This document shows, piece after piece, positions 19,487 to 29,222 of a DNA stretch of 61,994 nt (positions are counted from its first letter, which is position 1; the number at the start of each line of letters is the position of its first letter). The stretch comes from an uncultured Francisellaceae bacterium. Lineage in GTDB: Bacteria; Pseudomonadota; Gammaproteobacteria; UBA6186; Azoamicaceae. The notes under the pieces were generated by a model. The model was not told the origin of the DNA, searched no databases, and saw nothing but the letters and a program-made list of their open reading frames with translations. The translations under genes were made by a program, and so were the position numbers. The DNA is taken from contig CAIVQA010000019.1 of assembly GCA_903907935.1 (NCBI GenBank), positions 1 to 61,994 of the forward strand. Reading direction: 5' to 3'.

Positions 19487-21337
19487 ATGTGTGGAATTAT
19501 CGCAGCAATAGCACAAAGGAATGTAGTTCCAATTTTATTGGAGGGATTAATAAGATTAGAGTATAGAGGTTATGATTCTGCTGGATTAGTTGTTATTAAT
19601 AATAATAAATTTTTATTAAATAAAACTAAAGGTAAAGTCCAAGTATTACAAAACATGGTGCAACAAAGTAATATAAGCGGAAATATTGGGATCGCTCATA
19701 CTAGATGGGCAACCCATGGTCAACCTAGCGAAGAAAATGCTCATCCTCATATAGTAAATAATACTATAGCGTTAGTGCATAATGGTATTATTGAAAATTA
19801 TGAGATGTTGAAAAATTCATTAAAACTACACCAAAGTTTTAAGTTTAGATCAGATACAGATAGTGAAATTATTGCTGCAAAAATTTATTTTTATCGATTG
19901 CAAGGAATAGACTTTAGATCGGCAGTTATAAAAACTTGTAAAGAATTAAAGGGAGCTTATTCTATTTGTGTTATGGATATTAAAGAGCCTACAGAGATAA
20001 TTGCAGCTAGGTTAGGTAGTCCTTTAGTCGTTGGTATTGGAGTTGGAGAATATTTTGTAGCGTCAGATTGTTTAGCATTACAGAATTTAACTCAAAATTT
20101 AATATATCTTAAGGATGGAGATATTGTAACGATTTCTAATGATGGTGTTGAAATTTGTGATTTATCTGGCAAGAAAGTTAAACGAAATAAATCACAATTG
20201 ACCGTTTTGCAAGATGTAGTCGAAAAAGGACAATATCGGCATTTTATGCAAAAAGAAATTTTTGAACAACCACAAGCAGTAGCAGCTACTATAGAAAGTA
20301 GAATTGTTGATGATCATATTGCAGAATCATTTTTAGGAACAAAAGCAAAAAATATTTTGTCTAACTGTAAAAATATACAAATTGTAGCTTGCGGTACCAG
20401 TTATTTAGCAGGGTTAATTGCTAAGTACTGGTTTGAAGAATTTGCAGGGATCTCTTGTCAAGTTGATGTGGCTAGTGAATTTAGATATCGAAATAAAGTG
20501 ATTTTAGATGGTACTTTATTAATCACTATATCCCAATCTGGAGAAACTGCAGATACCCTTCTTGCTCTAAAAAATATTCTTGATTTAAAAGCTGTCGATT
20601 TAAAAAAATATTGTGGATTTTTAACTGTTTGTAATGTTCCAGAAAGTTCGTTAGTACGCTGTTCTGAATTAGTTGCCTTAACTCAAGCAGGGACAGAAAT
20701 AGGAGTAGCGTCTACTAAAGGATTTACTAGTCAATTAACGGTACTTCTTATGTTGTTGGCGCTTTTTATAAAAAATCATAATCAAACTACTTTAGATAGT
20801 AAAAAAATTATTTCTGAGCTTAATAATTTATCAAAAACTTTAGAAAAATTTTTAAAATTATCAGAACAAATTAAGATCATTGCTAAGAAATTTGAACATA
20901 AAAAAAGTGTACTGTTCCTGGGAAGAGGGTTATTATTTCCACTAGCATTAGAAGGTGCATTAAAGTTGAAAGAACTTTCTTATATCCATGCAGAAGCATT
21001 TCCAGCTGGAGAATTAAAGCATGGTCCATTAGCTTTAGTAGATGATGAGATGCTTGTTGTGGTGTTAATGTCTAATGATCATTTGGTAGAAAAATTAAAA
21101 TCTAATGTTCAAGAAGTATTGTCTCGAGGTGGAGAATTAATAATATTCGCAGATAGGGAAATTAAATGGAAGTCTAAGCAAAATTTACAAATAGTAGAGT
21201 TACCGAGTGTGCCACATTGGTTAGCGCCATTAGCTTATGCTATTCCAATGCAGCTTTTAGCTTACCATGTAGCAATTTTAAAAGGAACAGATGTAGATCA
21301 ACCTAGAAATTTAGCAAAATCTGTTACAGTAGAGTAA
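19487..21337 (+). CDS. glmS: Glucosamine-6-phosphate synthase (isomerising)
   Basis: Glutamine plus fructose-6-P to glucosamine-6-P, first committed step to UDP-GlcNAc. 616 residues. The N-terminal glutaminase domain has the catalytic Cys2 (MCGIIAAI) and THTRWATHG-type loop (AHTRWATHGQPSEENAHPH). Two SIS domains contain CGTSYLAG and GRGLLFPLALEGALKLKE. The C-terminus DQPRNLAKSVTVE is canonical. No glmS ribozyme-like leader is visible in the 48 bases upstream. Confidence 0.97.
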   Translation: MCGIIAAIAQRNVVPILLEGLIRLEYRGYDSAGLVVINNNKFLLNKTKGKVQVLQNMVQQSNISGNIGIAHTRWATHGQPSEENAHPHIVNNTIALVHNGIIENYEMLKNSLKLHQSFKFRSDTDSEIIAAKIYFYRLQGIDFRSAVIKTCKELKGAYSICVMDIKEPTEIIAARLGSPLVVGIGVGEYFVASDCLALQNLTQNLIYLKDGDIVTISNDGVEICDLSGKKVKRNKSQLTVLQDVVEKGQYRHFMQKEIFEQPQAVAATIESRIVDDHIAESFLGTKAKNILSNCKNIQIVACGTSYLAGLIAKYWFEEFAGISCQVDVASEFRYRNKVILDGTLLITISQSGETADTLLALKNILDLKAVDLKKYCGFLTVCNVPESSLVRCSELVALTQAGTEIGVASTKGFTSQLTVLLMLLALFIKNHNQTTLDSKKIISELNNLSKTLEKFLKLSEQIKIIAKKFEHKKSVLFLGRGLLFPLALEGALKLKELSYIHAEAFPAGELKHGPLALVDDEMLVVVLMSNDHLVEKLKSNVQEVLSRGGELIIFADREIKWKSKQNLQIVELPSVPHWLAPLAYAIPMQLLAYHVAILKGTDVDQPRNLAKSVTVE

Positions 21338-21339
21338 CT

Positions 21340-21960
21340 ATGTGTGGAAGGTTTACATTAATAGCTGATAATCAGCAACTTAAAGAGCATTTTGCATTAA
21401 AACAAGCTACGGCAGTGTTAATCCCTCGCTATAATATAGCACCTAGTCAATTTGTGATTATTATTAAAAATAATAGTTTAGAATTTGCTACCTGGGGTTT
21501 TAAGATGTCTAATACAATAAGTACTAATATAATAAATGCAAAAATAGAAACAGCTTTAGAAAAAAAATGTTTTAATCTTGCTTTTAAAAAACAACGTTGT
21601 TTAATCCCTGCTAGTGGATTTTTTGAATGGAAAGCTATAGGTAAAACTAAAGTTCCATTTTATATCCAGGTTAAAGATCAAAATATTATAGGATTGGCTG
21701 GGTTTTTTATTAAAGATTGCTGTGTTATTTTAACTACTAATGTAGATCATAGTCGTTATAAAAACGCTGTCCATAATCGGATCCCAGTTGTTATTAATCA
21801 ATCAAATTACCATTTATGGTTAAATGAAAAAACTTCTATGGATTTATTACAAAATACAGAGTTACAAGTTCCTCAAGAAGATTTTTCTATGTATCCAGTC
21901 TCTTCTCAAGTTAATAATCCTAAATTTGATAATTTAATGTGCATTAAATCATTAGATTAA
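21340..21960 (+). CDS. yedK: SRAP-domain abasic-site protein (YedK/HMCES type)
   Basis: Forms a covalent thiazolidine crosslink with abasic sites in single-stranded DNA. 206 residues starting MCGRFT, giving the catalytic Cys2 after Met removal. ASGFFEWK supplies the conserved Glu and HNRIPVV the conserved His. Length fits the family (about 220). The start codon lies two bases after the glmS stop, so it is likely translated from the same message, an unusual partner for a cell-wall gene. Both neighbours begin MCG with a catalytic N-terminal Cys. Confidence 0.93.
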   Translation: MCGRFTLIADNQQLKEHFALKQATAVLIPRYNIAPSQFVIIIKNNSLEFATWGFKMSNTISTNIINAKIETALEKKCFNLAFKKQRCLIPASGFFEWKAIGKTKVPFYIQVKDQNIIGLAGFFIKDCCVILTTNVDHSRYKNAVHNRIPVVINQSNYHLWLNEKTSMDLLQNTELQVPQEDFSMYPVSSQVNNPKFDNLMCIKSLD

Positions 21961-21966
21961 ATCTTA

Positions 21967-22190
21967 TATACTCCCAGCTAATCTGTTTTCGGTGCTCTAA
22001 AAAATAATTGACTCGCGCCATCCTGGCGCTTGCCCTTCGGGCGCACTGCGTGCGTCAAAAATGTTTATCCTGACATTTTTTGCGCTGAACTCGCCCTACG
22101 CAGAGCAGCGCTAACAGCCAACAGAATGGGGCTCACAAACACCGCTCATTATTTTTTTAGAGCACCGAAAACAGATTAGCTGAGAGTATA
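21967..22190 (+). repeat. Palindromic intergenic element, copy 5 (longest, B/B tips, extra stems)
   Basis: Arms of about 42 bases (21967-22008 with 22148-22190) match except one mismatch and one bulge. The tip is the TACTCYCAGCT form and the arm contains GGTGCTCTAAAAAA. The enlarged core holds further small stems: GCGCCA/TGGCGC, GCCC/GGGC, AAAAATGT/ACATTTTT and GCGCTG/CAGCGC. It still includes GAACTCGCCCTACGC and GGGGCTCACAAACACC, related to the family core. It is notably GC-rich for this genome. It lies between the SRAP gene and the HU-like gene, both on the + strand. Confidence 0.88.
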
Positions 22191-22271
22191 TCTTGCTTTA
22201 TACAGTAAGCATTGGCATAATTTGTAGAAAATTTTTGTATTTTTAATTAAATGCTCAACGGAGAAATATGT

Positions 22272-22697
22272 ATGTCTAAAGCAAAAACTAAGGCTGCTAT
22301 AAAAACTAACCTAGAAACTAATACAGCAGGGAAGGTTACTGTGAACATGCGCGTTAACAAAGTAAACTCTAAAATTGCAATTTATAAAGATAAGCAAACT
22401 AGAACTCAAATATTTCAAGCTATTTCTGAAAATACTAATCTTAATAGAAGTCAGGTAGAACAAGTATTTGATGAACTTAATAGATTAATAGAAGGACATT
22501 TAAGGAAACGAGGTTCTGGTGAATTTACCGTACCAAAAACTGGCATCAAAATACGTAGAATCAAGAAAAAAGCAACTAAAGAACGTACTATGGTTAGTCC
22601 TTTAACTGGTAAAGAAGTTACTATTAATTCTAAACCAGCTCGATTATCCGTTAAATTAACAGCATTAAAAGTATTAAAAGAAGTGGTAGACAGGTAG
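22272..22697 (+). CDS. HU/IHF-like DNA-binding protein with basic N-terminal extension
   Basis: 141 residues from ATG 22272, chosen because GGAGA lies about 10 bases upstream; an in-frame ATG at 22251 has no ribosome site. The first 45 residues are Lys/Thr-rich and probably disordered. Residues about 46-141 match the HU/IHF fold: a helical pair (TRTQIFQAISENTNLNRSQV), GSGEFTVPKTGIKIRR, and a basic beta-arm with VSPLTGKEVTI in place of the usual RNPxTGE. Likely nucleoid-associated. The stop shares one base with the helicase start downstream. Confidence 0.88.
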   Translation: MSKAKTKAAIKTNLETNTAGKVTVNMRVNKVNSKIAIYKDKQTRTQIFQAISENTNLNRSQVEQVFDELNRLIEGHLRKRGSGEFTVPKTGIKIRRIKKKATKERTMVSPLTGKEVTINSKPARLSVKLTALKVLKEVVDR

Positions 22698-24694
22698 TGG
22701 TTGAAAAATACCTAGAGCAATTAAACCCCGCACAGCAAACAGCAGTTACCGCGGAATTAGGTAATTTATTAGTGTTAGCAGGTGCGGGTAGTGGTAAAAC
22801 TAGAGTATTAGTTAATAGGTTTGCTTGGTTATTAGCACATTGTAATGCAGAGCCATATAATGTTTTGGTAGTAACTTTTACTAATAAAGCAGCTAAAGAG
22901 ATGGCTATTAGGTTAAATAAAATGAATTTACCTAGTATTTCTAGTTCATGGATAGGCACATTTCATGGTTTAGCACATAAGATGTTACGGTTGCATAACA
23001 AAGCAGCTGGTTTAGATAATAATTTTGAAGTTATAGATTCTGAAGATCAACTAAAAACCATTCGTCGCCTTGTTAAACAACTTAATATCAACGAAGATTT
23101 ATTTGAGCCCAAAAAAGTACAACATTTTATTAATAGACAAAAAGATCAAGGTCTTAGATCCAATAATTTACCAAAGATTGTTACTAAATATGATAGAATA
23201 ATGTTTGAAATTTATGGGCATTATGAAAATGCTTGTAATCTCCAAAATATTGTTGATTTTGCAGAGTTATTATTAAGATCTTATGAGCTATTAATAAATA
23301 ATCAAGAATTATTACAACATTATCAAAATAGGTTTAAACATTTTTTAATTGATGAATTTCAAGATACTAATCCAATTCAATATAATTTTTTAAAACTGTT
23401 AAGTGTTAATGCTGCATCAGTTACTGCGGTTGGTGATGATGATCAATCTATTTATGGTTGGCGTGGAGCTAAAGTAGAAAATATTTCTAAATATACTAAA
23501 GAATTTTCTACCGTAAATATTATACGTTTAGAGAAAAATTATCGTTCAACTAAAATTATATTGTCTGCTGCCAATGCAATTATTAATAATAATTTTGACC
23601 GAATGGGTAAAACTTTATGGACCGATTCCTCCGAAGGTACACCTATAGTGGTATATGAGGCGTTAAACGAAGAAGACGAAGCAATATTTATAGTGAAAGA
23701 AATCCAAAATCATGTTAAAAAAGGTGGTAAGTGTAGCGATGTAGCAATATTGTATCGCTCTAATGCTCAGTCTAGAGCTATAGAAGAAGCACTAGTTAAA
23801 GCTGGAGTTCTTTATATAGTATATGGCGGGGTTAATTTTTTTGAGCGAGCAGAAATTAAAGATGTATTGGCTTATTTAAGATTAGCGGTCAATTTGGCAG
23901 ATGATGCAGCTTTTGAGAGGATCATTAATATCCCTACTCGAGGGATAGGCGAAAAATCATTAGAAAAAATAAGATTTTTAGCAAAACAACAAAATATTAG
24001 TAATTTTAAAGCATCAGAGTTATTAATAAAAACCGATGAAATTACTGGAGTTGCTCATCTTGGGCTAGTAAATTTTATAAATATAATTAATGAAATTTCT
24101 GAATATTTTAAACAAAATAATTATTCTTTAACGGAAATAGTCCAAAAAACTATAGATGCTAGTAGTTTACTAGAATATTTAAAAAAACAAAAAGATGCAG
24201 CATCAGTAAATAGAATAGAAAATTTGCAAGAATTAGTAAATGCCACTATAAGTTTTAATACTCCAAATATAACTTCAGATTCAGATAATATAAGTAAAAT
24301 TAATGAATTCTTAGCCTATGCTGCACTAGAGGGTAAGGAATATATTTCTAAAGAAAATTTAGTATCTAATGAATCTACTCATGTACAACTAATGACTTTA
24401 CATGCTGCTAAGGGTTTAGAATTTCCAGTAGTTTTTTTATGTGGATTAGAAGAGGGATTATTTCCTCATTATTTTTCTAAAGACGATCCAAGTGCTTTAA
24501 ATGAAGAAAGACGGTTATGTTATGTTGGTATAACTAGGTCTAAAGAGAGAGTATTCTTAAGTTATGCACAAAAAAGAAGGTTGTTTGGTAGAGAAGAATT
24601 ACGGATCAGATCTAGGTTTATTGCAGAAATACCATCAAAATTACTAGAAGTTCGTAAAAAACAAATTTTTATTAGATATCCTGAGAAGAGATGA
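22697..24694 (+). CDS. uvrD: UvrD/PcrA/Rep-family 3'-5' DNA helicase
   Basis: SF1A helicase for repair and replication restart. 665 residues with all motifs: LNPAQQTAV (Q motif), AGAGSGKT (I), VTFTNKAAKEM (Ia), IDEFQDTN (II), DDDQSIYGWRGA (III), LEKNYRST (IV), TLHAAKGLEFPVVFL (V) and CYVGITRSK (VI). Length lies between Rep (673) and UvrD (720), and the short C-terminus lacks a clear Tudor tail, so the exact subfamily is open. It starts with GTG overlapping the HU-like stop and overlaps polA by ATGA. Confidence 0.95.
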   Translation: MVEKYLEQLNPAQQTAVTAELGNLLVLAGAGSGKTRVLVNRFAWLLAHCNAEPYNVLVVTFTNKAAKEMAIRLNKMNLPSISSSWIGTFHGLAHKMLRLHNKAAGLDNNFEVIDSEDQLKTIRRLVKQLNINEDLFEPKKVQHFINRQKDQGLRSNNLPKIVTKYDRIMFEIYGHYENACNLQNIVDFAELLLRSYELLINNQELLQHYQNRFKHFLIDEFQDTNPIQYNFLKLLSVNAASVTAVGDDDQSIYGWRGAKVENISKYTKEFSTVNIIRLEKNYRSTKIILSAANAIINNNFDRMGKTLWTDSSEGTPIVVYEALNEEDEAIFIVKEIQNHVKKGGKCSDVAILYRSNAQSRAIEEALVKAGVLYIVYGGVNFFERAEIKDVLAYLRLAVNLADDAAFERIINIPTRGIGEKSLEKIRFLAKQQNISNFKASELLIKTDEITGVAHLGLVNFINIINEISEYFKQNNYSLTEIVQKTIDASSLLEYLKKQKDAASVNRIENLQELVNATISFNTPNITSDSDNISKINEFLAYAALEGKEYISKENLVSNESTHVQLMTLHAAKGLEFPVVFLCGLEEGLFPHYFSKDDPSALNEERRLCYVGITRSKERVFLSYAQKRRLFGREELRIRSRFIAEIPSKLLEVRKKQIFIRYPEKR

Positions 24695-27222
24695 GTTTTA
24701 ATAATTCTAAAAAACCAGTATTAGTGTTAGTTGATGGGTCCTCATATTTATTTAGGGCATATTATGCTTTGCCACCACTGACTAATTCCGAAGGGCACGC
24801 TACGGGTGCTATTTTAGGAGTTATCAATATGTTAAAAAAACTGGTTAAAACTTATGAGCCAGATTGGTTGGTGGTAACTTTTGATAGTAAACATCCAACT
24901 ATTAGGCATGAATTATTTCCTGATTATAAAGCTAACCGTACTAAAATGCCGGACGAATTAGCTATACAAATTCAACCATTGTTAGAGATTATTACTGCAT
25001 TAGGATTTTTTGTTTTACAAATTCCTGGGTATGAAGCAGATGATATGATAGGTAGTTTAGTTGTTAAGGCAAAAGAACATGGAATATTTAGTATTATTTC
25101 TACTGGTGATAAGGATTTAGTACAATTAGTAAATGATGATGTAGTATTAGTTAATACTATGACAGATCAATTGTTAGATCGAAAAGGAGTCATTGAAAAA
25201 TTTAAAATTCCCCCGGAACTTATGATCGATTATTTAGTATTAATTGGGGATCAAGTAGATAATATTCCGGGAGTTGTTAATGTTGGACCAAAAACTGCTA
25301 TTAAATTATTAGAAAACTACAAGAATTTAGCTGGTATTGTCGAGAATAGCAAAGAGATCACTGGTAAAGTTGGAGAAAATTTACGAGAATCTATTTTAAA
25401 CTTTCCTTTGTATACTAAATTAGTTACTATCGATACTAATTTAGATCTTAATGTAGAAATTAAAGATTTAGTAATTAAACCTAGAGATACAAGTAAATTA
25501 AAAGATTTATTTACTAGATTTGAATTTAATAGCTGGCTAAAAGAATTAAATATTCAAGATCTTAATTCTATGCCGCAGGCACCAGTCGCAATAACAGATC
25601 TTAATTATTGTTTAAAAAAATTAGAAACAACTGAAATTTTTAGTATTCATTTACAGACAACTGATCAAGATCCAATTTCTGCAAAGATAACAGGAATTTA
25701 TTTGGCGATTAAAGATGAACAATGCTATATCGAATCACCAGATCTAAATTTTTTAAAGAAATTAGCAGTTTTTTTAGAAGATCCTAAAAAAATCAAAGTT
25801 GCTTATAACTTAAAATATATTGCTCAAGTATTGGAAAATTATACTATTAAAGTGGAGCCGCCATTTTATGATGTTACTTTAGAATCATATATTTTAAATA
25901 GTTTAACAAAATTAAATTTAAAATTAACCGAATTAAATGCAGAAAATATTTTATCGTTACATAATACTTTATGGCAAAAAATTTGTGAGAATCAAAAATT
26001 AAAAGCAGTTTTAATGGATATAGAGCAACCATTACTTATGGTATTACAAAAAATGGAGCGTAATGGTGTATTAATAGATCTAAATAAATTAGCTGAGCAA
26101 GGAGCTATTATAAAGGATAGGTTGCTAGTTCTAGAGCATACTGCATACCAATTAGCTGGGGAAGAGTTTAATTTAAATTCTCCTAAACAATTACAAGAAA
26201 TATTTTATACCAAAATGGGGTTGCCAATTTTATATAAAACTCCTAAGGGGCAACCATCTACTTCAGAAGAAGTTTTACAAGAATTAGCCGTAGAGTTTGA
26301 ATTACCAAAAATTATTTTAGAATACCGTACTTTAAGTAAACTACAATCAACTTATATCGATAAATTACCTAGAAATATTAATCTTATAACTGGTAGGGTG
26401 CATACTTCTTATCATCAAACAGTAACTGCCACCGGTAGATTATCATCTAGTGATCCTAATTTACAGAATATCCCAATTCGTACTCCAGAAGGACGTAGTA
26501 TTCGCAAAGCTTTTATAGCAAGAACTGGGTATAAAATTTTATCTGCTGATTATTCACAAATTGAATTACGTATTTTAGCCCATCTATCAAGAGATCCAGG
26601 TTTAATTAAAGTATTTATAGAAAATTTAGATGTACATACTATTACAGCTAGTGAGATTTTTCATGTAGATCAGAATGATGTAACACCCGACTTAAGACGT
26701 AAAGCTAAAGCGGTTAATTTTGGTTTAATATATGGTATGTCAGATTTCGGTTTAGCAAAACAATTAAAAATTTCTAGACAAGAAGCTAATATGTATATGA
26801 AGATCTATTTTTCTAAATTTCCAAAAGTATTAGAGTTTATGGAGCATACGAGAAAGATGGCTGCTATTAATGGTTTTGTAGAAACTATGTTTGGTAGAAA
26901 ATTAGATCTTCCTGATATTAATAGTAAAAATGCTATGCTTAGAAAAGCTGCTGAACGAGCGGCTATTAATGCTCCTATGCAAGGTGCTCAAGCTGATTTA
27001 ATTAAAATAGCTATGATTAATATAGATCGATGGATTAACGAACAAGCACCAGATCTTTTTATGTTGATGCAAGTGCATGATGAATTAGTTTTTGAAGTGC
27101 CTGAAAATAAATTGGATTTAGCTAAAGAAAATATTACTAGAATTATGAGCCAAGCAGCAAAATTAGAGGTTAATTTACAAGTTGAAGTTGGAATTGGTGA
27201 TAATTGGGCAGAGGCGCATTAA
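24691..27222 (+). CDS. polA: DNA polymerase I with degenerate proofreading domain
   Basis: 843 residues. The N-terminal 5' nuclease domain is intact (LVDGSSYLFRAYYAL, YEADDMIGSL, TGDKDLVQLV, GDQVDNIPGV). The polymerase domain is intact (TATGRLSSSDPNLQNIP, ADYSQIELRILAHLS, RRKAKAVNFGLIYGM, QVHDELVFEV). The central 3'-5' exonuclease domain is recognisable but has lost its metal ligands. The DxE pair is replaced in FSIHLQTTDQD, NLKYD has become NLKYI, and the late YxxxD motif is not seen. It should fill gaps and remove primers without proofreading. It forms a replication/repair cluster with uvrD. Confidence 0.96.
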   Translation: MSFNNSKKPVLVLVDGSSYLFRAYYALPPLTNSEGHATGAILGVINMLKKLVKTYEPDWLVVTFDSKHPTIRHELFPDYKANRTKMPDELAIQIQPLLEIITALGFFVLQIPGYEADDMIGSLVVKAKEHGIFSIISTGDKDLVQLVNDDVVLVNTMTDQLLDRKGVIEKFKIPPELMIDYLVLIGDQVDNIPGVVNVGPKTAIKLLENYKNLAGIVENSKEITGKVGENLRESILNFPLYTKLVTIDTNLDLNVEIKDLVIKPRDTSKLKDLFTRFEFNSWLKELNIQDLNSMPQAPVAITDLNYCLKKLETTEIFSIHLQTTDQDPISAKITGIYLAIKDEQCYIESPDLNFLKKLAVFLEDPKKIKVAYNLKYIAQVLENYTIKVEPPFYDVTLESYILNSLTKLNLKLTELNAENILSLHNTLWQKICENQKLKAVLMDIEQPLLMVLQKMERNGVLIDLNKLAEQGAIIKDRLLVLEHTAYQLAGEEFNLNSPKQLQEIFYTKMGLPILYKTPKGQPSTSEEVLQELAVEFELPKIILEYRTLSKLQSTYIDKLPRNINLITGRVHTSYHQTVTATGRLSSSDPNLQNIPIRTPEGRSIRKAFIARTGYKILSADYSQIELRILAHLSRDPGLIKVFIENLDVHTITASEIFHVDQNDVTPDLRRKAKAVNFGLIYGMSDFGLAKQLKISRQEANMYMKIYFSKFPKVLEFMEHTRKMAAINGFVETMFGRKLDLPDINSKNAMLRKAAERAAINAPMQGAQADLIKIAMINIDRWINEQAPDLFMLMQVHDELVFEVPENKLDLAKENITRIMSQAAKLEVNLQVEVGIGDNWAEAH

Positions 27223-27252
27223 GTGCAGGAATTAAATTTTTTAACAGATTTT

Positions 27253-28287
27253 TTAGATCTTAGCTATTTTAAGAAGACAAGCATCTAGTTCCATAAGATC
27301 GTCATTTGATGTAAAAAAAGATGTTACAAATCTATATATTTCTGCATCAGGAGAGCCCCATCCATAAAATCCACAGTTATTTTGTCTTAGATGTTTAACA
27401 TATTTAGATGATAATTTTACAAATAATTGATTAGATTCAACAGGATAAATGATTTCTATATTATATTTATCAAATATTTGAGCAAGTTGTTTTGCCATAA
27501 AATTGGCGTACCTTGCATTTTTAAGCCATAAATCTTGTTGTAAATATGCCAAAAACTGGCAAGAGAAAAATCGTGATTTAGACATTAATTGTCCAGTTCT
27601 TTTATGCATATAATCAAAATTTTCAGCATATTTATGGTTAAAAAAGATTATAGCTTCTGCGCACATTGCTCCATTTTTAGTAGCACCAAAGCTAATTACA
27701 TCTATTCCAACTTTCCAGGTTATTTCTGCAGGTGAACAATTAAGCGCAACTAGACTATTAGCAAAACGTGCTCCATCCATATGCATTGGCATATTATATT
27801 TTTTAGCTATGGTGTTTATTTCTATTAATTCTTGGATAGTATAAATAGTACCATGTTCGGTTGCTTGGGTTATGCTTATACATCCTGGTTTTTGCCCGTG
27901 TGGTTTTAAAGATAATGAATGCAAAATTTTTTCGTTTAGAAAATGTGGATTAATTTTTCCATTAATTCCATCTAAAGTGACTAATTTGGCTCCTCCAGTA
28001 TAAAGTTCTGGGGCACCACATTCATTAGTATTAATATGAGCTTCATGATGGCAATATATAATTTCAAAAGGATCAATTAATGAAGATAATGCTAAGCAGT
28101 TTGCAGCAGTTCCGGTGTTTGTTAAATATACAACCACATCTTTTTCAAAAACTTCTGATAATTGTTTTTGTAATTTTAATGAATAGTCATCAGCACCATA
28201 AGAAGACGCTGTGCCTTGGTTTGCTTCGATTATTGCTTGTATAATTTCTGGGCTTACTGGTACAACATTATCACTTTTAAAGTTCAT
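27253..28287 (-). CDS. ltaE: Low-specificity L-threonine aldolase / beta-eliminating lyase family
   Basis: PLP enzyme cleaving threonine (or related beta-hydroxy amino acids) to glycine plus aldehyde. Start at ATG 28287 (MNFKSDNVVPVSPEI, matching the family's SDTVT-type opening); an upstream in-frame GTG would add seven atypical residues. 344 residues. HMDGARFANSLVAL supplies the conserved Asp, and SFGATKNGAMCAE the PLP Lys. Convergent with polA. A long palindromic element separates it from rpe. Confidence 0.9.
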   Translation of the reverse strand: MNFKSDNVVPVSPEIIQAIIEANQGTASSYGADDYSLKLQKQLSEVFEKDVVVYLTNTGTAANCLALSSLIDPFEIIYCHHEAHINTNECGAPELYTGGAKLVTLDGINGKINPHFLNEKILHSLSLKPHGQKPGCISITQATEHGTIYTIQELIEINTIAKKYNMPMHMDGARFANSLVALNCSPAEITWKVGIDVISFGATKNGAMCAEAIIFFNHKYAENFDYMHKRTGQLMSKSRFFSCQFLAYLQQDLWLKNARYANFMAKQLAQIFDKYNIEIIYPVESNQLFVKLSSKYVKHLRQNNCGFYGWGSPDAEIYRFVTSFFTSNDDLMELDACLLKIAKI

Positions 28288-28323
28288 ATATGTATAATAG
28301 CTGATCACGTAATTTTAATGCAA

Positions 28324-28480
28324 GTGCATATACCTATTACACTTGAAATTAAAGTACTCTAAAAAACAAGGAGTGTTGTTTGAGCCTCGTAGGTTCTTGT
28401 TTTTCTATGATTTGCGAAAGGCGAGTTTCACGACTTGTTTTTTAGAGTACTTTAATTTCAAGTGTAATAGGTATATGCAC
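28324..28480 (-). repeat. Palindromic intergenic element, copy 6 (full length, unique tips, inverted core)
   Basis: Perfect 47-base inverted repeat (28324-28370 with 28434-28480), the longest exact arms in the window. The inner arm AGTACTCTAAAAAACAAG is shared with the other copies, but the outer 30 bases (GTGCATATACCTATTACACT) are unrelated to the A and B tips. The core is in reverse orientation: it reads AGTCGTGAAACTCGCC on the minus strand. It lies between ltaE and rpe, both on the minus strand, so the core again points along transcription. Confidence 0.92.
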
Positions 28481-28488
28481 GTTTCTTA

Positions 28489-29181
28489 TTATTTTTGATC
28501 TATTAAACTACGCATTTTAGAAATTATATTTTTATAATCAGCAGTTGTTTTAGTAGAACTAGCTTTAAAAATACTACTACCAGCAACAAAAACATTTATA
28601 CCAGCTTTTGCTAATGGTTCAATATTAGTAATATTTACTCCGCCATCAATGCTTAAAGTAATCTTGCAATTTAATTTATTAAGCAGTTCTTTAATTGATT
28701 CAATTTTTTTAAAACTATTAGTTATAAATTTTTGACCGGCAAAGCCTGGATTTACAGACATAATTAAAATTAGATCTAGTTCTTCATAGACATAATTAAT
28801 TACATCTATTGGGGTAGCAGGGCTAAGTGCAATACCAGCTTTGCAACCATGATCTTTAATTAATTGTAGGCTACGATGTAAATGTAAAGTACTTTCTGGA
28901 TGAATAGTAATAATATTAGCTCCAGCTTTAGCGAATTCTGCAATTAATTGATCAGCAGATTGTACCATTAAATGTACATCGATTGGAGCTGTAATACCGT
29001 AATCTCTTAAAGATTTACAAATTAATGGTCCAAAAGTTAAATTTGGTACAAAATGATGATCCATAACATCAAAATGTATCCAATCTGCACCAGCATTTAA
29101 AACCGCATTTATTTCTTCGCCAAGTTTAGCAAAATTTGCAGATAATATAGATACTGAGATAAATTTTTGTTCTTCTAGCAT
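28489..29181 (-). CDS. rpe: Ribulose-phosphate 3-epimerase
   Basis: Interconverts ribulose-5-P and xylulose-5-P in the pentose phosphate pathway. 230 residues forming a TIM barrel: VSILSANFAKL at strand 1, HFDVMDHHFVPNLTFGP (metal His and Asp), DVHLMVQ, MSVNPGFAGQKF, and SIDGGVN with the catalytic Asp. No irregularities. Transcribed toward ltaE, with the palindromic element between. Confidence 0.97.
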   Translation of the reverse strand: MLEEQKFISVSILSANFAKLGEEINAVLNAGADWIHFDVMDHHFVPNLTFGPLICKSLRDYGITAPIDVHLMVQSADQLIAEFAKAGANIITIHPESTLHLHRSLQLIKDHGCKAGIALSPATPIDVINYVYEELDLILIMSVNPGFAGQKFITNSFKKIESIKELLNKLNCKITLSIDGGVNITNIEPLAKAGINVFVAGSSIFKASSTKTTADYKNIISKMRSLIDQK

Positions 29182-29222
29182 ATATTAATCTTAGCAGGCT
29201 TGATTGCGGTGTGCAAAATTTT

